The notes beneath the pieces are model-generated. The model had not been told where the DNA came from, ran no database searches, and worked only from the letters and a program-made list of their open reading frames with translations. This document shows positions 52,086 to 60,529 of a stretch of 64,000 bases of DNA, piece by piece. Within the stretch, counting starts at the first letter, position 1, and the number at the start of each line of letters is the position of its first letter. Position numbers and translations under genes: made by a program. Origin of the DNA: Photobacterium sp. TY1-4 (GTDB taxonomy: Bacteria > Pseudomonadota > Gammaproteobacteria > Enterobacterales > Vibrionaceae); contig NZ_CP099735.1 in the NCBI RefSeq assembly GCF_025398175.1, positions 992,001-1,056,000 of the forward strand. The letters are read 5' to 3'.

Positions 52086-55000
52086 TTATTTCACTTCAAG
52101 CAGCCTTCCGGTCAGAGCCGGGACGGTGATCGCCGTTTCCGGAGTTTGCACCGTAATCACCTCACCGCTCATCAGATCCACTAGCTCCGTGGCCGGTTTC
52201 ACCTTGCTCATCTCTAGGTTCAGGGTCTGCGGCTCAGTCGAGACGTTCAGCACATAGACCACTTGCTGCTCCCCGAAGGTTTTCAGATCGGCATACAGTA
52301 CTTCGGATTGCGCCAGATTCCGGCGCTCACCTTTGTACAGCGCCGGATGCTCTGCGCGAACAGCCATCAGTTGTGCCAGCCACTGTTTCAGCTCAGCCTG
52401 CTCAGCGCTCAGCGTAATGTCCGTAACGCCGTCGACTTTGGCACTGGAGCGCGCGACATGGTCATCGCACAGTCCCAGGTTGGCACAGTTCTCGGTCACT
52501 TTGGCGGCAAAGTCCGGCACTTCATCACCAATCTCATCACCATAGTAGAAAGTGATCGGACCGGACCAGGCAGCCATAAAGCTGAACGCGGCCTTGTGAC
52601 GCTGGAAGTACTCGCCTTTGTTGCCCCGCTGGATCAGATCTCCGAAGCGAACCAGGTCATGGTTGCCCAGCATCAGGTTCGGCATTGCATGGTACGGGTA
52701 ATTCGACATCGCATTCCAGAACGCATTCAGCTTGGTCGCATCCCCGGACGCGCCGGATTCCTCAACCGCCAGCGCCTGCACCAGACCATAACGCAGCGGG
52801 AAATGGAAGGCAGACGACAGGCCCGGCGCTTCATCCGTCCCGTATGTGGTCCGGGTAATGGCTTCCGCACCATCCCAAGTTTCCCCGACCATATAGCCCA
52901 AAGTGCCCCAGGTTTTTCCGGCCGCTTTGTTCTCCGCAGCGGCCGCGTCGACCGCCGAGCGGATCTCGCGCCACTGCGCCAACGGCAGCTGGTAGGCCTG
53001 ATCCAGGCGCCAACCGTCAATGCCGAATTCTTTGATCCAGTAAATTGCGACTTCCTGGAAGAACTCAACACTATTGCTGTCCGGATAGACCACCAACTGG
53101 CCCGGATAACCATCTGCACCGGCTTTCAGCGTCGGCTGTTTTCCTGTCGGTGACGGTTTCACACCGGTGACGTTAGTGTGGCCGAATACCCCGTCGAGCA
53201 ACACGTACATCCCTTTGGCGTGCGCCTGATCAATCAGGGTTTTCAGCTGCGCCTTCGTCCCGAAGTTCGGATCAACATTGAAGTAGTCGCAGGCAAAATA
53301 GCCGGTTGCATCCAACTTGAGATTGCCGCCTACACCGGCACAGGAGTCAAACACCGGCGTCAGCCAGATCGCATTGACATTCAGGCTCCGGATGTAATCC
53401 AGGCTATTGATAATCCCCTGCAGGTCACCACGGTGGTGGGATGAGCCGTAACCGTCGGTATAATCGGCTTGGGAGTCACCGTCGACAAAGGATTCCACCA
53501 TGACCTGATAGATCCGCAAATCACAGGCCGGATCGTCACCGCCGTAACAGGCATAGTCCTGCCCGGTAGATTTCACCGTCAGTGCCGGCTGAGATGTCTC
53601 GCTGGCATCCAGCTCAAACACCCAGACACCCTGCTCGGTAACCGTCACTTTGACGTTCTCGCCATCAACCTCGAAACTCACCGAACTATCGCCTGCCGTC
53701 AGCTGCGCATAACCCAGGTTCACGGAACTCCAGTTTTCGCTGGCAATCTTGAACGTATACACGCCCGGCTCGAAATAACGCTCCAGCTTGTATTTACCGT
53801 CGCCGATGTACTGCATGGCTTCATCGGCGGACCAGCTATTAAAGCTGCCACGCACATAAACCACTTCGCTGCCGTACGGCGCAGGCACCACCGGTGCCAG
53901 GTTGCCGCCCAACCCTTCGCCTTGCTCGCCCGCCTGCGGCTTCACGAACACCACGGCAGTCAGACCAGGAATGGTAAACGTGCCCTCGGTAAAGCTGGCT
54001 TGACCGATTTTGCTGTCGTCCGAGTTTGCCAGAACCGGATGCAGCTCAAAGCCGCTGGTCCCGTCAATGGTGATCGACTGAGCATTCAGGTTGGCATTGA
54101 CCGCCACCACCAGCGCCTGGTAATTGGCATCGAGATCAGCGCCGGCGTTCACGCCGTCATCCACACTCATCACAATCATTCCCGGCGCGGCGTCCGGGCC
54201 GGTATTGTGGAAGCGGACTCGATTCAGAACTGCCTGTTCATCGTTCAATTTCAGCAATGGCGTCTTTGAGCGAATCTGCAGCAACTCCTTGAACCGGGCA
54301 TCGGTCCAGGTGATTTCCTGCGGCCCTGCCATAGTGTTCGGGTTAGCAATGATCTGCTTGATTGCATCCCAGTTGGCCTGGTCTTTATCCGCCCGCGGCA
54401 GCCCGACATTCCAGTTGTTGGTTTGCTTGCTGAAATCAACCCGGTTCACCCAGTCGCCGGAATCATAGCTATCCCGCGCCATGGATTTAGAGCGCAACAG
54501 CTCTGAGCCCATATGCAGGAACGGGATCCCCTGTCCCAGCATCACCGGCGCCAGGCCGACAATCTGCATCCGCGCCCGATCTTCGACCGAGACATCCGCC
54601 GCCGCTTTATACTGGTTGAAGTCCCACAGAGTCTGGTTATCGTGCTTGGACACATAGTTGATCGACTCTTGCGGATCCAGGGTATAGGCCGCGCCCTGAT
54701 CGCCGTACTTGAAGTCGCGACCAGAAACCGTCATGCCACTGTAGGTCACCAGCGGGTAAGATTGCAGGTTCCCCGCCATGCCGTAACGGATCAGATCCAT
54801 CCGCGACATCAGCGCCGCATCGAATCGATCACCGGCATTGGCAAAGCCCGGGGTCTGCAGCAGTGCATCACCGCTGTCGAAAGGACCGCCGCCGCGCACG
54901 CCGTCACGCAAACGGTCATTGTAGGTGCCGATCCCGGTGCCGGCCATCGGCCACTGAGTGGCATTCTCACCCCGGGTGCCGTTCACGACTTCCCCGAAGT

Positions 55001-58000
55001 TCCAGCCTTCGCCGTAGAACCAACTGTCCGGATCGACCGCTTTCACCTCGGCATAGACTTTCTCCATGCTGGATTTCATCAAGTGACCCATCAAATCGAA
55101 ACGGAAGCCATCGATCTTGTAGTCCTGAGCCCACATCACCACACTATCTGCGACCAGTTTTTCGAACATCCGGTTCTCAGAAGCGGTGTTGTCACAACAG
55201 GTAGAATTCTCAACCGCGCCGCTTTCCGCATTCAGGCGGTGGTAATAACCGGGAACGGTTTTATCCAGCACCGACTTGTCATACAGACCCGAAGAATAGG
55301 TATGGTTATAGACCACATCCTGCACCACCCGGAAGCCCAGTTCATGCAGTTTCTGGATCATCTGACGATATTCTTTAATCCGGGCAATACCATCACTGGC
55401 GACCGCATAGCTGCCTTCCGGCGCGCTGTAATGGAACGGATCATAACCCCAGTTGAAGCTGTCAAGCGGACGGATATCCGCCATCAGCGCCTGCGCTTGA
55501 TCTGTTGCCGGATCGGTCTGCTCCAGCAGCGCCAGAATGGTGGTGGTGCGCGGCGTACCGTCCTGACACAAGTTGGCTTTTGGGTTCAATTCACACAGTT
55601 TGCCGACCGTATCGTTCAGATCGACTCGTTTTTCTTCATCTTCGGCAATCGAGGCCAGATCGTAACTCGGCAACAGATGGACCGTGGTCAGCCCGGCTGC
55701 TTTCAATTGCTTCAAATGGCTGACGCTGTCGCGATCTTCTTCAGTAAACGCCAGGTATTTGCCGTCATATGCCGGGGTCCCTTTACTGTCACTGGCACTG
55801 AAATCGCGAATGTGGACTTCATAGACAATATTATCTTCCGGGTTGGTCAGGGTCGGGATCACTTGTTCATCCCATCCCGCCGGTTTGGTGGCCGGATCGG
55901 ACAGATCCACCAGCTGCGAGTAACGGCTATCGGTGCTAATTGACAACGAATACGGATCGGTAGTGCTCATCCACTCCACCTGAGCGGTTTTCGGATGATA
56001 GGCTTTGATCCGGTAACGATAGAACACATGTTTGAGATCCGCAGTGCCGGTATAGCGCCAGATCCCGGTCGTCGGATCTTCAATCAGCGCCAGCGGCGTG
56101 TCCGCCAGCGGGGTCTTGTCTTCGCCGTAGAGATACAACTCGACTGCGGTTGCGGTCGGTGCCCACAAGGCAAACTGGGCCTGGCCATTCTCCAGCCACG
56201 AACCAAGCCGCGCTTCATCAGCATCCTGTGCACCTGCGGTATACAGCGCATCCACCACACCCGGGATCTGCACTTTGGTCGCCGCCAGGACTTTGCCGTT
56301 CTCAACCAGCGCCACGGCAATCAGCTGCTGTTTCAGCAGGGCTTTGGCCTGTGCTGCTTCCACGTTCAGGTGAAACCCGGTGCGGCCAGTCAGGTGCAGG
56401 AAGTCGCCATGGTTGGTGCTACCGGCTTGTGTCAGCGGTAGCCGCTCAAACTGCGCTGGCTGATTGATATCGCCATTGCCTTGCGGGTTCGCCCACAGCT
56501 CATAACGCGATGCACCATTTTGTTCATGCCAGGACAGCTCATTGACGCCCAGCCAGTGCGCGGATGCACCCGAGAGCATCACCGGCACTTCCGTCACTGG
56601 CTCGTAATACAGGGTGCTGTTGCCATCAAAGGTATATATTTGGTTCCCTTTGGTGAGATCCAACTGCAAATCGTTGCCACCCAGTGCTTTGGTATCCCCT
56701 TTGTGGAGAATAAAGTTCAGGCAGCTGGCATGTTCCGCTTTAAGCGGCAGGCGATAGACGGCGCCGTATTCATCGCTGATTTCAGAGGCGAGGAAAGGCG
56801 TGCCCCAATCCATCCCTTCCAGAGCACTGTCAGCAATACTGTCACAGCTGGCGTTGTTCCAGATATGGAGTCCCCAGCCTTCGTAGTTACCGTCATCCCG
56901 CTTGTAGTGGATCACCGCTTCGGTGTATTGCGGGGCCGGCTCATCGGTATCAGTGGTATTGTTCGGGCTTTTCGGCTCCGGATCGATACTGTCCGGGATA
57001 CCGTCGCCATCATCATCACTGGAGGCAAAATCCCCCAGACCGTCGCCATTGGTATCCTGGCTTTCAAAGCGATCACGCGGGAACCGATCTTGTTCGTTAT
57101 TCGCCCCGTCACCGTCAACATCAGTGTCCTCGACGTCAGCCACCCTATCTCCGTCCAGATCTGCCGGTGCTACGGATGGATCCTGGCTATCGGTGCCGAG
57201 TCGCACTTCATCAGCGTTCGACCAGCCATCGCCGTCAATATCTTCGTCATCGGCGTCCGCGATCCTATCGCCGTCCAGATCCGCCGGAGTAGACTTGACA
57301 TCATACGGATCGCTGCCGAGGCGCAGCTCATCTGTATCATTCCAGCCATCGCCGTCATCATCTACATCCGCGTGATCACCAATCTGATCCTGGTCGAAAT
57401 CCGCACTTTCCAACGGATCATTCGGGAATGCATCAATCTCATCGGCAACACCGTCACCATCACTATCGGTCGCCAGCACCGGTTTGCCACCGGCACCCGG
57501 ACGAAGGGTTTTTCCGTTCAGGTCCGGTGCTTGATTGTTCTTGCGCTGCTCAGCAATGAGTTGCCCCAAAGTTTCCGCCCCCTGAGACAGATTCTCCAGA
57601 TGCTCGGCAACGCTGTTATTCCCCAACTGCTCCGGCAGCAACTGCGCCAAAGCCCGAGCCGAGTCCGCCAACAGGGTATTTTTCTCTGCGATATAGTCTT
57701 GCTCAGGCAAGAGATCCGGCTGCGCCAGCTCACTGCGCACGGCAGCCAAGGCTTCTTCTGCTGTTGCACCCTCAGCCATTTTCAGGCCTATCAGCGTCGT
57801 CACCGGACTGATTTTCTGATAGCCCTCGGGCGCCATCATCAGATAGTCCCGGGTCACAGCAACACCCGGATTATCTTCATCAATCGTCTGACCTTTCAGC
57901 ACCCGGGTCATCAGCGGATACTGCGCCGGATCGCCGTTAAACTCGCTCAGATCGAGCGTCGCTTTACCCTGCTTCCCCGTCACCGCCTGCGGCTCCCCGG

Positions 58001-58211
58001 CATCCAGAGCGAAGTTACGATTCACATCCAGCCATACCTGCGCCTTTTGCAGATACCCGTCCATCGCCTGAACACTGAGTTCGGTTTGCATCTCGACCTT
58101 CGGTTGCGAAGTATCAGCATTGTTCTGCGTCGCATCATCACCGCATCCCGCCAGTGCCCCCACCGACGCCAACGCAACCGCAACCGCCAGCTTGGTTAGA
58201 TTTGTCTTCAT
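52086..58211 (-). CDS. Giant lipoprotein with pullulanase and alpha-amylase domains
   Basis: A 2041-aa surface lipoprotein (signal ending LAGC, Cys23). Order: N-terminal calcium-stalk-type domain (about 45-230); thrombospondin type 3 repeats rich in DxDGDG (248-420); a pullulanase starch-binding PUD/CBM41 domain (431-540); N2 and CBM48 domains (about 545-780); a pullulanase-type GH13 domain (about 790-1330) with VVYNHTYSSG, nucleophile D1039 (DGFRFDLMGH), acid E1068 (GEGWNFGE) and SKHDNQT; a beta domain; an X25/CBM20-like module (VYVRGSFNSWSADEAMQYIG, about 1480); then a second, alpha-amylase-type GH13 domain (from about 1570) with DGVFGHTNV, DGWRLDQAYQL, GETWDGAE and GNHDLVRF. It would cut both alpha-1,6 and alpha-1,4 bonds of starch or glycogen at the cell surface. 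Confidence 0.93.
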   Translation of the reverse strand: MKTNLTKLAVAVALASVGALAGCGDDATQNNADTSQPKVEMQTELSVQAMDGYLQKAQVWLDVNRNFALDAGEPQAVTGKQGKATLDLSEFNGDPAQYPLMTRVLKGQTIDEDNPGVAVTRDYLMMAPEGYQKISPVTTLIGLKMAEGATAEEALAAVRSELAQPDLLPEQDYIAEKNTLLADSARALAQLLPEQLGNNSVAEHLENLSQGAETLGQLIAEQRKNNQAPDLNGKTLRPGAGGKPVLATDSDGDGVADEIDAFPNDPLESADFDQDQIGDHADVDDDGDGWNDTDELRLGSDPYDVKSTPADLDGDRIADADDEDIDGDGWSNADEVRLGTDSQDPSVAPADLDGDRVADVEDTDVDGDGANNEQDRFPRDRFESQDTNGDGLGDFASSDDDGDGIPDSIDPEPKSPNNTTDTDEPAPQYTEAVIHYKRDDGNYEGWGLHIWNNASCDSIADSALEGMDWGTPFLASEISDEYGAVYRLPLKAEHASCLNFILHKGDTKALGGNDLQLDLTKGNQIYTFDGNSTLYYEPVTEVPVMLSGASAHWLGVNELSWHEQNGASRYELWANPQGNGDINQPAQFERLPLTQAGSTNHGDFLHLTGRTGFHLNVEAAQAKALLKQQLIAVALVENGKVLAATKVQIPGVVDALYTAGAQDADEARLGSWLENGQAQFALWAPTATAVELYLYGEDKTPLADTPLALIEDPTTGIWRYTGTADLKHVFYRYRIKAYHPKTAQVEWMSTTDPYSLSISTDSRYSQLVDLSDPATKPAGWDEQVIPTLTNPEDNIVYEVHIRDFSASDSKGTPAYDGKYLAFTEEDRDSVSHLKQLKAAGLTTVHLLPSYDLASIAEDEEKRVDLNDTVGKLCELNPKANLCQDGTPRTTTILALLEQTDPATDQAQALMADIRPLDSFNWGYDPFHYSAPEGSYAVASDGIARIKEYRQMIQKLHELGFRVVQDVVYNHTYSSGLYDKSVLDKTVPGYYHRLNAESGAVENSTCCDNTASENRMFEKLVADSVVMWAQDYKIDGFRFDLMGHLMKSSMEKVYAEVKAVDPDSWFYGEGWNFGEVVNGTRGENATQWPMAGTGIGTYNDRLRDGVRGGGPFDSGDALLQTPGFANAGDRFDAALMSRMDLIRYGMAGNLQSYPLVTYSGMTVSGRDFKYGDQGAAYTLDPQESINYVSKHDNQTLWDFNQYKAAADVSVEDRARMQIVGLAPVMLGQGIPFLHMGSELLRSKSMARDSYDSGDWVNRVDFSKQTNNWNVGLPRADKDQANWDAIKQIIANPNTMAGPQEITWTDARFKELLQIRSKTPLLKLNDEQAVLNRVRFHNTGPDAAPGMIVMSVDDGVNAGADLDANYQALVVAVNANLNAQSITIDGTSGFELHPVLANSDDSKIGQASFTEGTFTIPGLTAVVFVKPQAGEQGEGLGGNLAPVVPAPYGSEVVYVRGSFNSWSADEAMQYIGDGKYKLERYFEPGVYTFKIASENWSSVNLGYAQLTAGDSSVSFEVDGENVKVTVTEQGVWVFELDASETSQPALTVKSTGQDYACYGGDDPACDLRIYQVMVESFVDGDSQADYTDGYGSSHHRGDLQGIINSLDYIRSLNVNAIWLTPVFDSCAGVGGNLKLDATGYFACDYFNVDPNFGTKAQLKTLIDQAHAKGMYVLLDGVFGHTNVTGVKPSPTGKQPTLKAGADGYPGQLVVYPDSNSVEFFQEVAIYWIKEFGIDGWRLDQAYQLPLAQWREIRSAVDAAAAENKAAGKTWGTLGYMVGETWDGAEAITRTTYGTDEAPGLSSAFHFPLRYGLVQALAVEESGASGDATKLNAFWNAMSNYPYHAMPNLMLGNHDLVRFGDLIQRGNKGEYFQRHKAAFSFMAAWSGPITFYYGDEIGDEVPDFAAKVTENCANLGLCDDHVARSSAKVDGVTDITLSAEQAELKQWLAQLMAVRAEHPALYKGERRNLAQSEVLYADLKTFGEQQVVYVLNVSTEPQTLNLEMSKVKPATELVDLMSGEVITVQTPETAITVPALTGRLLEVK

Positions 58212-58594
58212 TACTATCCCACTGATTTATTGAACATAATCCTTAAACAAATCGAGGTGATTGCACGCCAAACCCAACCCACTACACCGGATCACGCGCG
58301 CAAGCCCCCTTTCAGACAGGGTAAATAAATCAAGGATGGACTCGCCTCACCCCGCCCCCTCGCACCAGGGGGAGGACACGGGAGGCGTAGAAACGAGCGT
58401 CATTGATAATCATCACACTTTGTTTGGGCGAAGCATTATTTCACTTTCTTTAGGGGCAACAGAAAAGGGAGAAACATCACAATCGGCGTAAGCTCATCGT
58501 CAGTTCATGAAAGTTAATGACATCTTTAAGAGTTTGGGGAGAAATTTAAAAATTAGTACAAAGTCACAACATGTTTCATCAACCAGGTCGCTGA
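58212..58594. other. Intergenic region upstream of the pullulanase gene, with REP-like palindrome
   Basis: About 380 bases. It must hold the pullulanase promoter. CCCCCT-CGCACC-AGGGGG (58355-58372), within a G/C-rich stretch 58340-58388, is a REP-like palindrome. Sequences similar to MalT boxes (GGGGTGAGG on the minus strand) lack one base and I do not call them. No gene is supported. Confidence 0.45.
58355..58372. repeat. REP-like palindrome
   Basis: CCCCCT and AGGGGG pair around CGCACC, inside a CACCCCG...GGGGGAGGACACGGG stretch of the style of short interspersed palindromes. Confidence 0.45.
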
Positions 58595-59350
58595 TTAAAT
58601 CCAGCGGCCAGTTAAATTACAACAGCCACTAAAAACCTGACCATGCGGCTGTTCCGGTCCCCGGAATGGATTCGGCAGGTTCACCAACTCGCACATTCGA
58701 TCAATATCCAATAAAACGACGATATTTCCTTTTCCGCTGATCACTTCTTCCTGCTTTAATTTCTTAAATAAGCGCGATAATGTTTCTGGCGCAATATTGA
58801 GCTGACCCGCCAGAATATGATGTGCGACGGGTAAATGTAACCAATCCGTTTTTTGCTCCTGGTAAAGCTCGAGCAAATAGGAAACTAATCTTTGGTTGCC
58901 GCCTTTTAACGTCAGTTGATCCACCCGATTCACCGCCTGGCTCAACTTCGATGCCATCGCGCTTAATAACTGAAAAGCAAAATCAGAATTTTGAGTGCAA
59001 AATTGCAATAAAACTTCCCGGGAAAATGACAACATCACACAATCATGCTTAGCTTTTGCATTCAATGGATACACGCTGGGCCGCATAAACATCACCGCTT
59101 CTGCCAGTGCATCACCTGTGCCTAAAAGCTGAAATACCTTTTCATCACCTTCCGGAGATAAACGATACAAAGTCACTTCACCCGACTGAATAATATAAAA
59201 GCGTTTGGCATCACTGCCTTCATGAAACAAGTGCTTGCCCTGCTTGAAGTTGACCACTTGCATGCCTTTACACAGCGACACTTTTGTTTCAACACTCACC
59301 CCGGAAAAAATAAACGATCGTTCAATCAGCTGATGCGTCAGTGTATCCAT
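58595..59350 (-). CDS. Crp/Fnr family regulator with FNR-like recognition helix
   Basis: A 251-aa Crp/Fnr regulator. A cyclic-nucleotide-type effector domain (FKQGKHLFHEGSDAKRFYII, GEVTLYRLSPEGDEKVFQLL) is followed by the dimer helix and a winged helix with recognition helix IAPETLSRLFKKL. The E-x-x-S-R set is the one FNR uses to read TTGAT half sites. The N-terminal iron-sulfur cysteines of FNR are absent, so oxygen sensing by a cluster is unlikely; DNR-type (heme/NO) or other sensing is possible. The start at 59350 fits a GTGAG site. Two FNR-like palindromes lie beside the gene and before the next transcription unit. Confidence 0.9.
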   Translation of the reverse strand: MDTLTHQLIERSFIFSGVSVETKVSLCKGMQVVNFKQGKHLFHEGSDAKRFYIIQSGEVTLYRLSPEGDEKVFQLLGTGDALAEAVMFMRPSVYPLNAKAKHDCVMLSFSREVLLQFCTQNSDFAFQLLSAMASKLSQAVNRVDQLTLKGGNQRLVSYLLELYQEQKTDWLHLPVAHHILAGQLNIAPETLSRLFKKLKQEEVISGKGNIVVLLDIDRMCELVNLPNPFRGPEQPHGQVFSGCCNLTGRWI

Positions 59351-59363
59351 TCCATTCTCACCG

Positions 59364-59378
59364 TTGACAAATATCATT
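59364..59378. promoter_or_regulatory. FNR-like palindrome, site 1
   Basis: TTGAC-AAAT-ATCAT, close to the FNR-family consensus TTGAT-N4-ATCAA, lies 14 bases upstream of the Crp/Fnr start codon. It is part of a 27-base block repeated, with 21 identities, at 59916-59942. Confidence 0.5.
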
Positions 59379-59407
59379 TGCGAATCCAACAAAAATGATA
59401 ACCTAAT

Positions 59408-59422
59408 TGAGAATCAATATCA
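59408..59422. promoter_or_regulatory. Fur-box-like site 1
   Basis: TGAGAAT-C-AATATCA matches the 7-1-7 Fur motif TGATAAT-N-ATTATCA at 12 of 14 bases. It lies between the Crp/Fnr gene and the small membrane protein gene and may control both. Confidence 0.55.
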
Positions 59423-59458
59423 TATAGATTTATCAACTATTCCCACTTCGGAGCTGTT

Positions 59459-59899
59459 ATGTATTACGGTATTCTTGTGAGTTTACACCTACTTTGCGCT
59501 TCCATTTTTATCGGCATTGTCGCATTTGAAGTCCTGATCCTGGAAGGCATTCGGCCTTACCTTCCGACCAAAAGTATGTCGCTGGTCGAACAAGGGATTC
59601 ATTTACGTGGCCGAAAGATCATGCCCTTTGTGATTGCTACGCTGTTTATCACCGGAGCAATGATGGGATACCAGCACTTCAGTCCGCTTCCTTCCCCCTT
59701 CGCGACTTCCTTTTCTACCTTGCTGACAATCAAAATCACACTCGCCCTGAGTGTGCTGGTTCATTTCATACTCGCCATGAAATACTCGATCTGCGGCAAT
59801 ATGACGTCAAAACGCTTCAAATATACCCACCTCAGCGTGTTTGTGCACATGTTGGGCATTATTATTCTGGCCAAGGGCATGTACTACATCCAATGGTAA
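59459..59899 (+). CDS. Four-helix CopD/DUF2269-like membrane protein
   Basis: A 146-aa inner membrane protein with four helices. Histidines lie at membrane edges (SLHLLCA, GIHLRGRKIMPF, LVHFILAMK, TYTHLSVFVHM), as in CopD-like and other small heme- or copper-linked membrane proteins. I cannot choose between these names from sequence alone. It is preceded by an FNR-like and a Fur-like site and followed by a Fur-like site and genes of an uptake locus, which fits a redox role in iron or heme uptake. Confidence 0.75.
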   Translation: MYYGILVSLHLLCASIFIGIVAFEVLILEGIRPYLPTKSMSLVEQGIHLRGRKIMPFVIATLFITGAMMGYQHFSPLPSPFATSFSTLLTIKITLALSVLVHFILAMKYSICGNMTSKRFKYTHLSVFVHMLGIIILAKGMYYIQW

Positions 59900-59918
59900 T
59901 TTCACTTTTTCAGGGCCG

Positions 59919-59933
59919 TTGACATTTGTCATT
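59919..59933. promoter_or_regulatory. FNR-like palindrome, site 2
   Basis: TTGAC-ATTT-GTCAT contains the perfect palindrome TGAC-ATTT-GTCA and lies 62 bases before the first secreted-protein gene. It sits in the second copy of the 27-base block found at 59361-59387. Confidence 0.5.
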
Positions 59934-59959
59934 TGTGAACCGTCATTCACCACACATAA

Positions 59960-59974
59960 TGCAAATGATTCTCA
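59960..59974. promoter_or_regulatory. Fur-box-like site 2
   Basis: TGCAAAT-G-ATTCTCA reads, on the other strand, TGAGAAT-C-ATTTGCA and matches the 7-1-7 Fur motif at 11 of 14 bases. It lies 20 bases before the first gene of the secreted-protein/TonB receptor operon. Confidence 0.55.
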
Positions 59975-59994
59975 ATAACAACTAAGAGGTTCAT

Positions 59995-60486
59995 ATGAAA
60001 TCGACTATCGCCTGCCTGGCCCTGGCCTGTTTTTCTGCCATTTCGTCGGCCGGCACAGCCAACCTATCCGGAACTTATGCCGGAGAATACAACCTTGAAG
60101 TACGGACAACAGCCAATGAGTTGATGGCTAAAAGTGTGCAGTCATATCAGTGGAAATGGGACTTCGATAGCCAAACTGTGACAATCAACTCTGGGTTTAT
60201 CCGCAGCCACCTGGCGCCACTACCGATTGGTTATGCCGCCCATCCACCCATCAACCTGACAGATAACGGTGACGGAACTTATACCATCCAATATATCTTT
60301 CAGGCATACAACCCGTTATACGGATTCCCTCAGGCCAACACCTCTTCAACATTTGAAATTACAGACACGGGTTTCGGGTTAGAAATAAAAACCCTGGACG
60401 CCGATGGTGACGGGGTCGCTGGTGAACCCATCACCGGTATTTTCCCGCGGGATATTGAACTGAACTGGATCGGTTTAGCGAACTAA
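59995..60486 (+). CDS. Secreted protein, first of two paralogues
   Basis: A 163-aa exported protein (signal MKSTIACLALACFSAISSAG). I know no family name. The mature part GTYAGEYNLEVRTT ... WKWDFDSQTVTINSGFIR is clearly related to the N-terminus of the next gene's product (GTYVGQYQLTMNA ... WIWDFDNQQVTIGGGILR). It ends with a DADGDGVAGEPI calcium-type loop. It follows a Fur-like box and precedes a TonB-dependent receptor, so it may help to bind or present the ligand at the cell surface. Confidence 0.82.
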   Translation: MKSTIACLALACFSAISSAGTANLSGTYAGEYNLEVRTTANELMAKSVQSYQWKWDFDSQTVTINSGFIRSHLAPLPIGYAAHPPINLTDNGDGTYTIQYIFQAYNPLYGFPQANTSSTFEITDTGFGLEIKTLDADGDGVAGEPITGIFPRDIELNWIGLAN

Positions 60487-60492
60487 TCAATT

Positions 60493-60512
60493 GCAGGCGG
60501 ATTGCCGCCTGC
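60493..60512 (+). promoter_or_regulatory. Intercistronic hairpin
   Basis: GCAGGCGG-ATTG-CCGCCTGC is a perfect 8-base stem directly after the first secreted-protein gene. No T-run follows; AAGGA for the next gene begins six bases later. It may stabilise the upstream message or lower downstream expression. Confidence 0.55.
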
Positions 60513-60529
60513 TCCTGAAGGATCTTCTC

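Noticed and set aside
56481..58199. Open reading frame of 572 codons antisense to the pullulanase gene
   Set aside because: It lies wholly opposite a gene with clear domains, has low-complexity Arg/Ile-rich composition and no family content; long antisense frames are expected from the codon pattern. The same holds for 54513-55943 and 53469-54269.
58340..58388. MalT boxes before the pullulanase gene
   Set aside because: The matches to GGGGATGAGG lack a base or have several mismatches and coincide with a REP-like palindrome.
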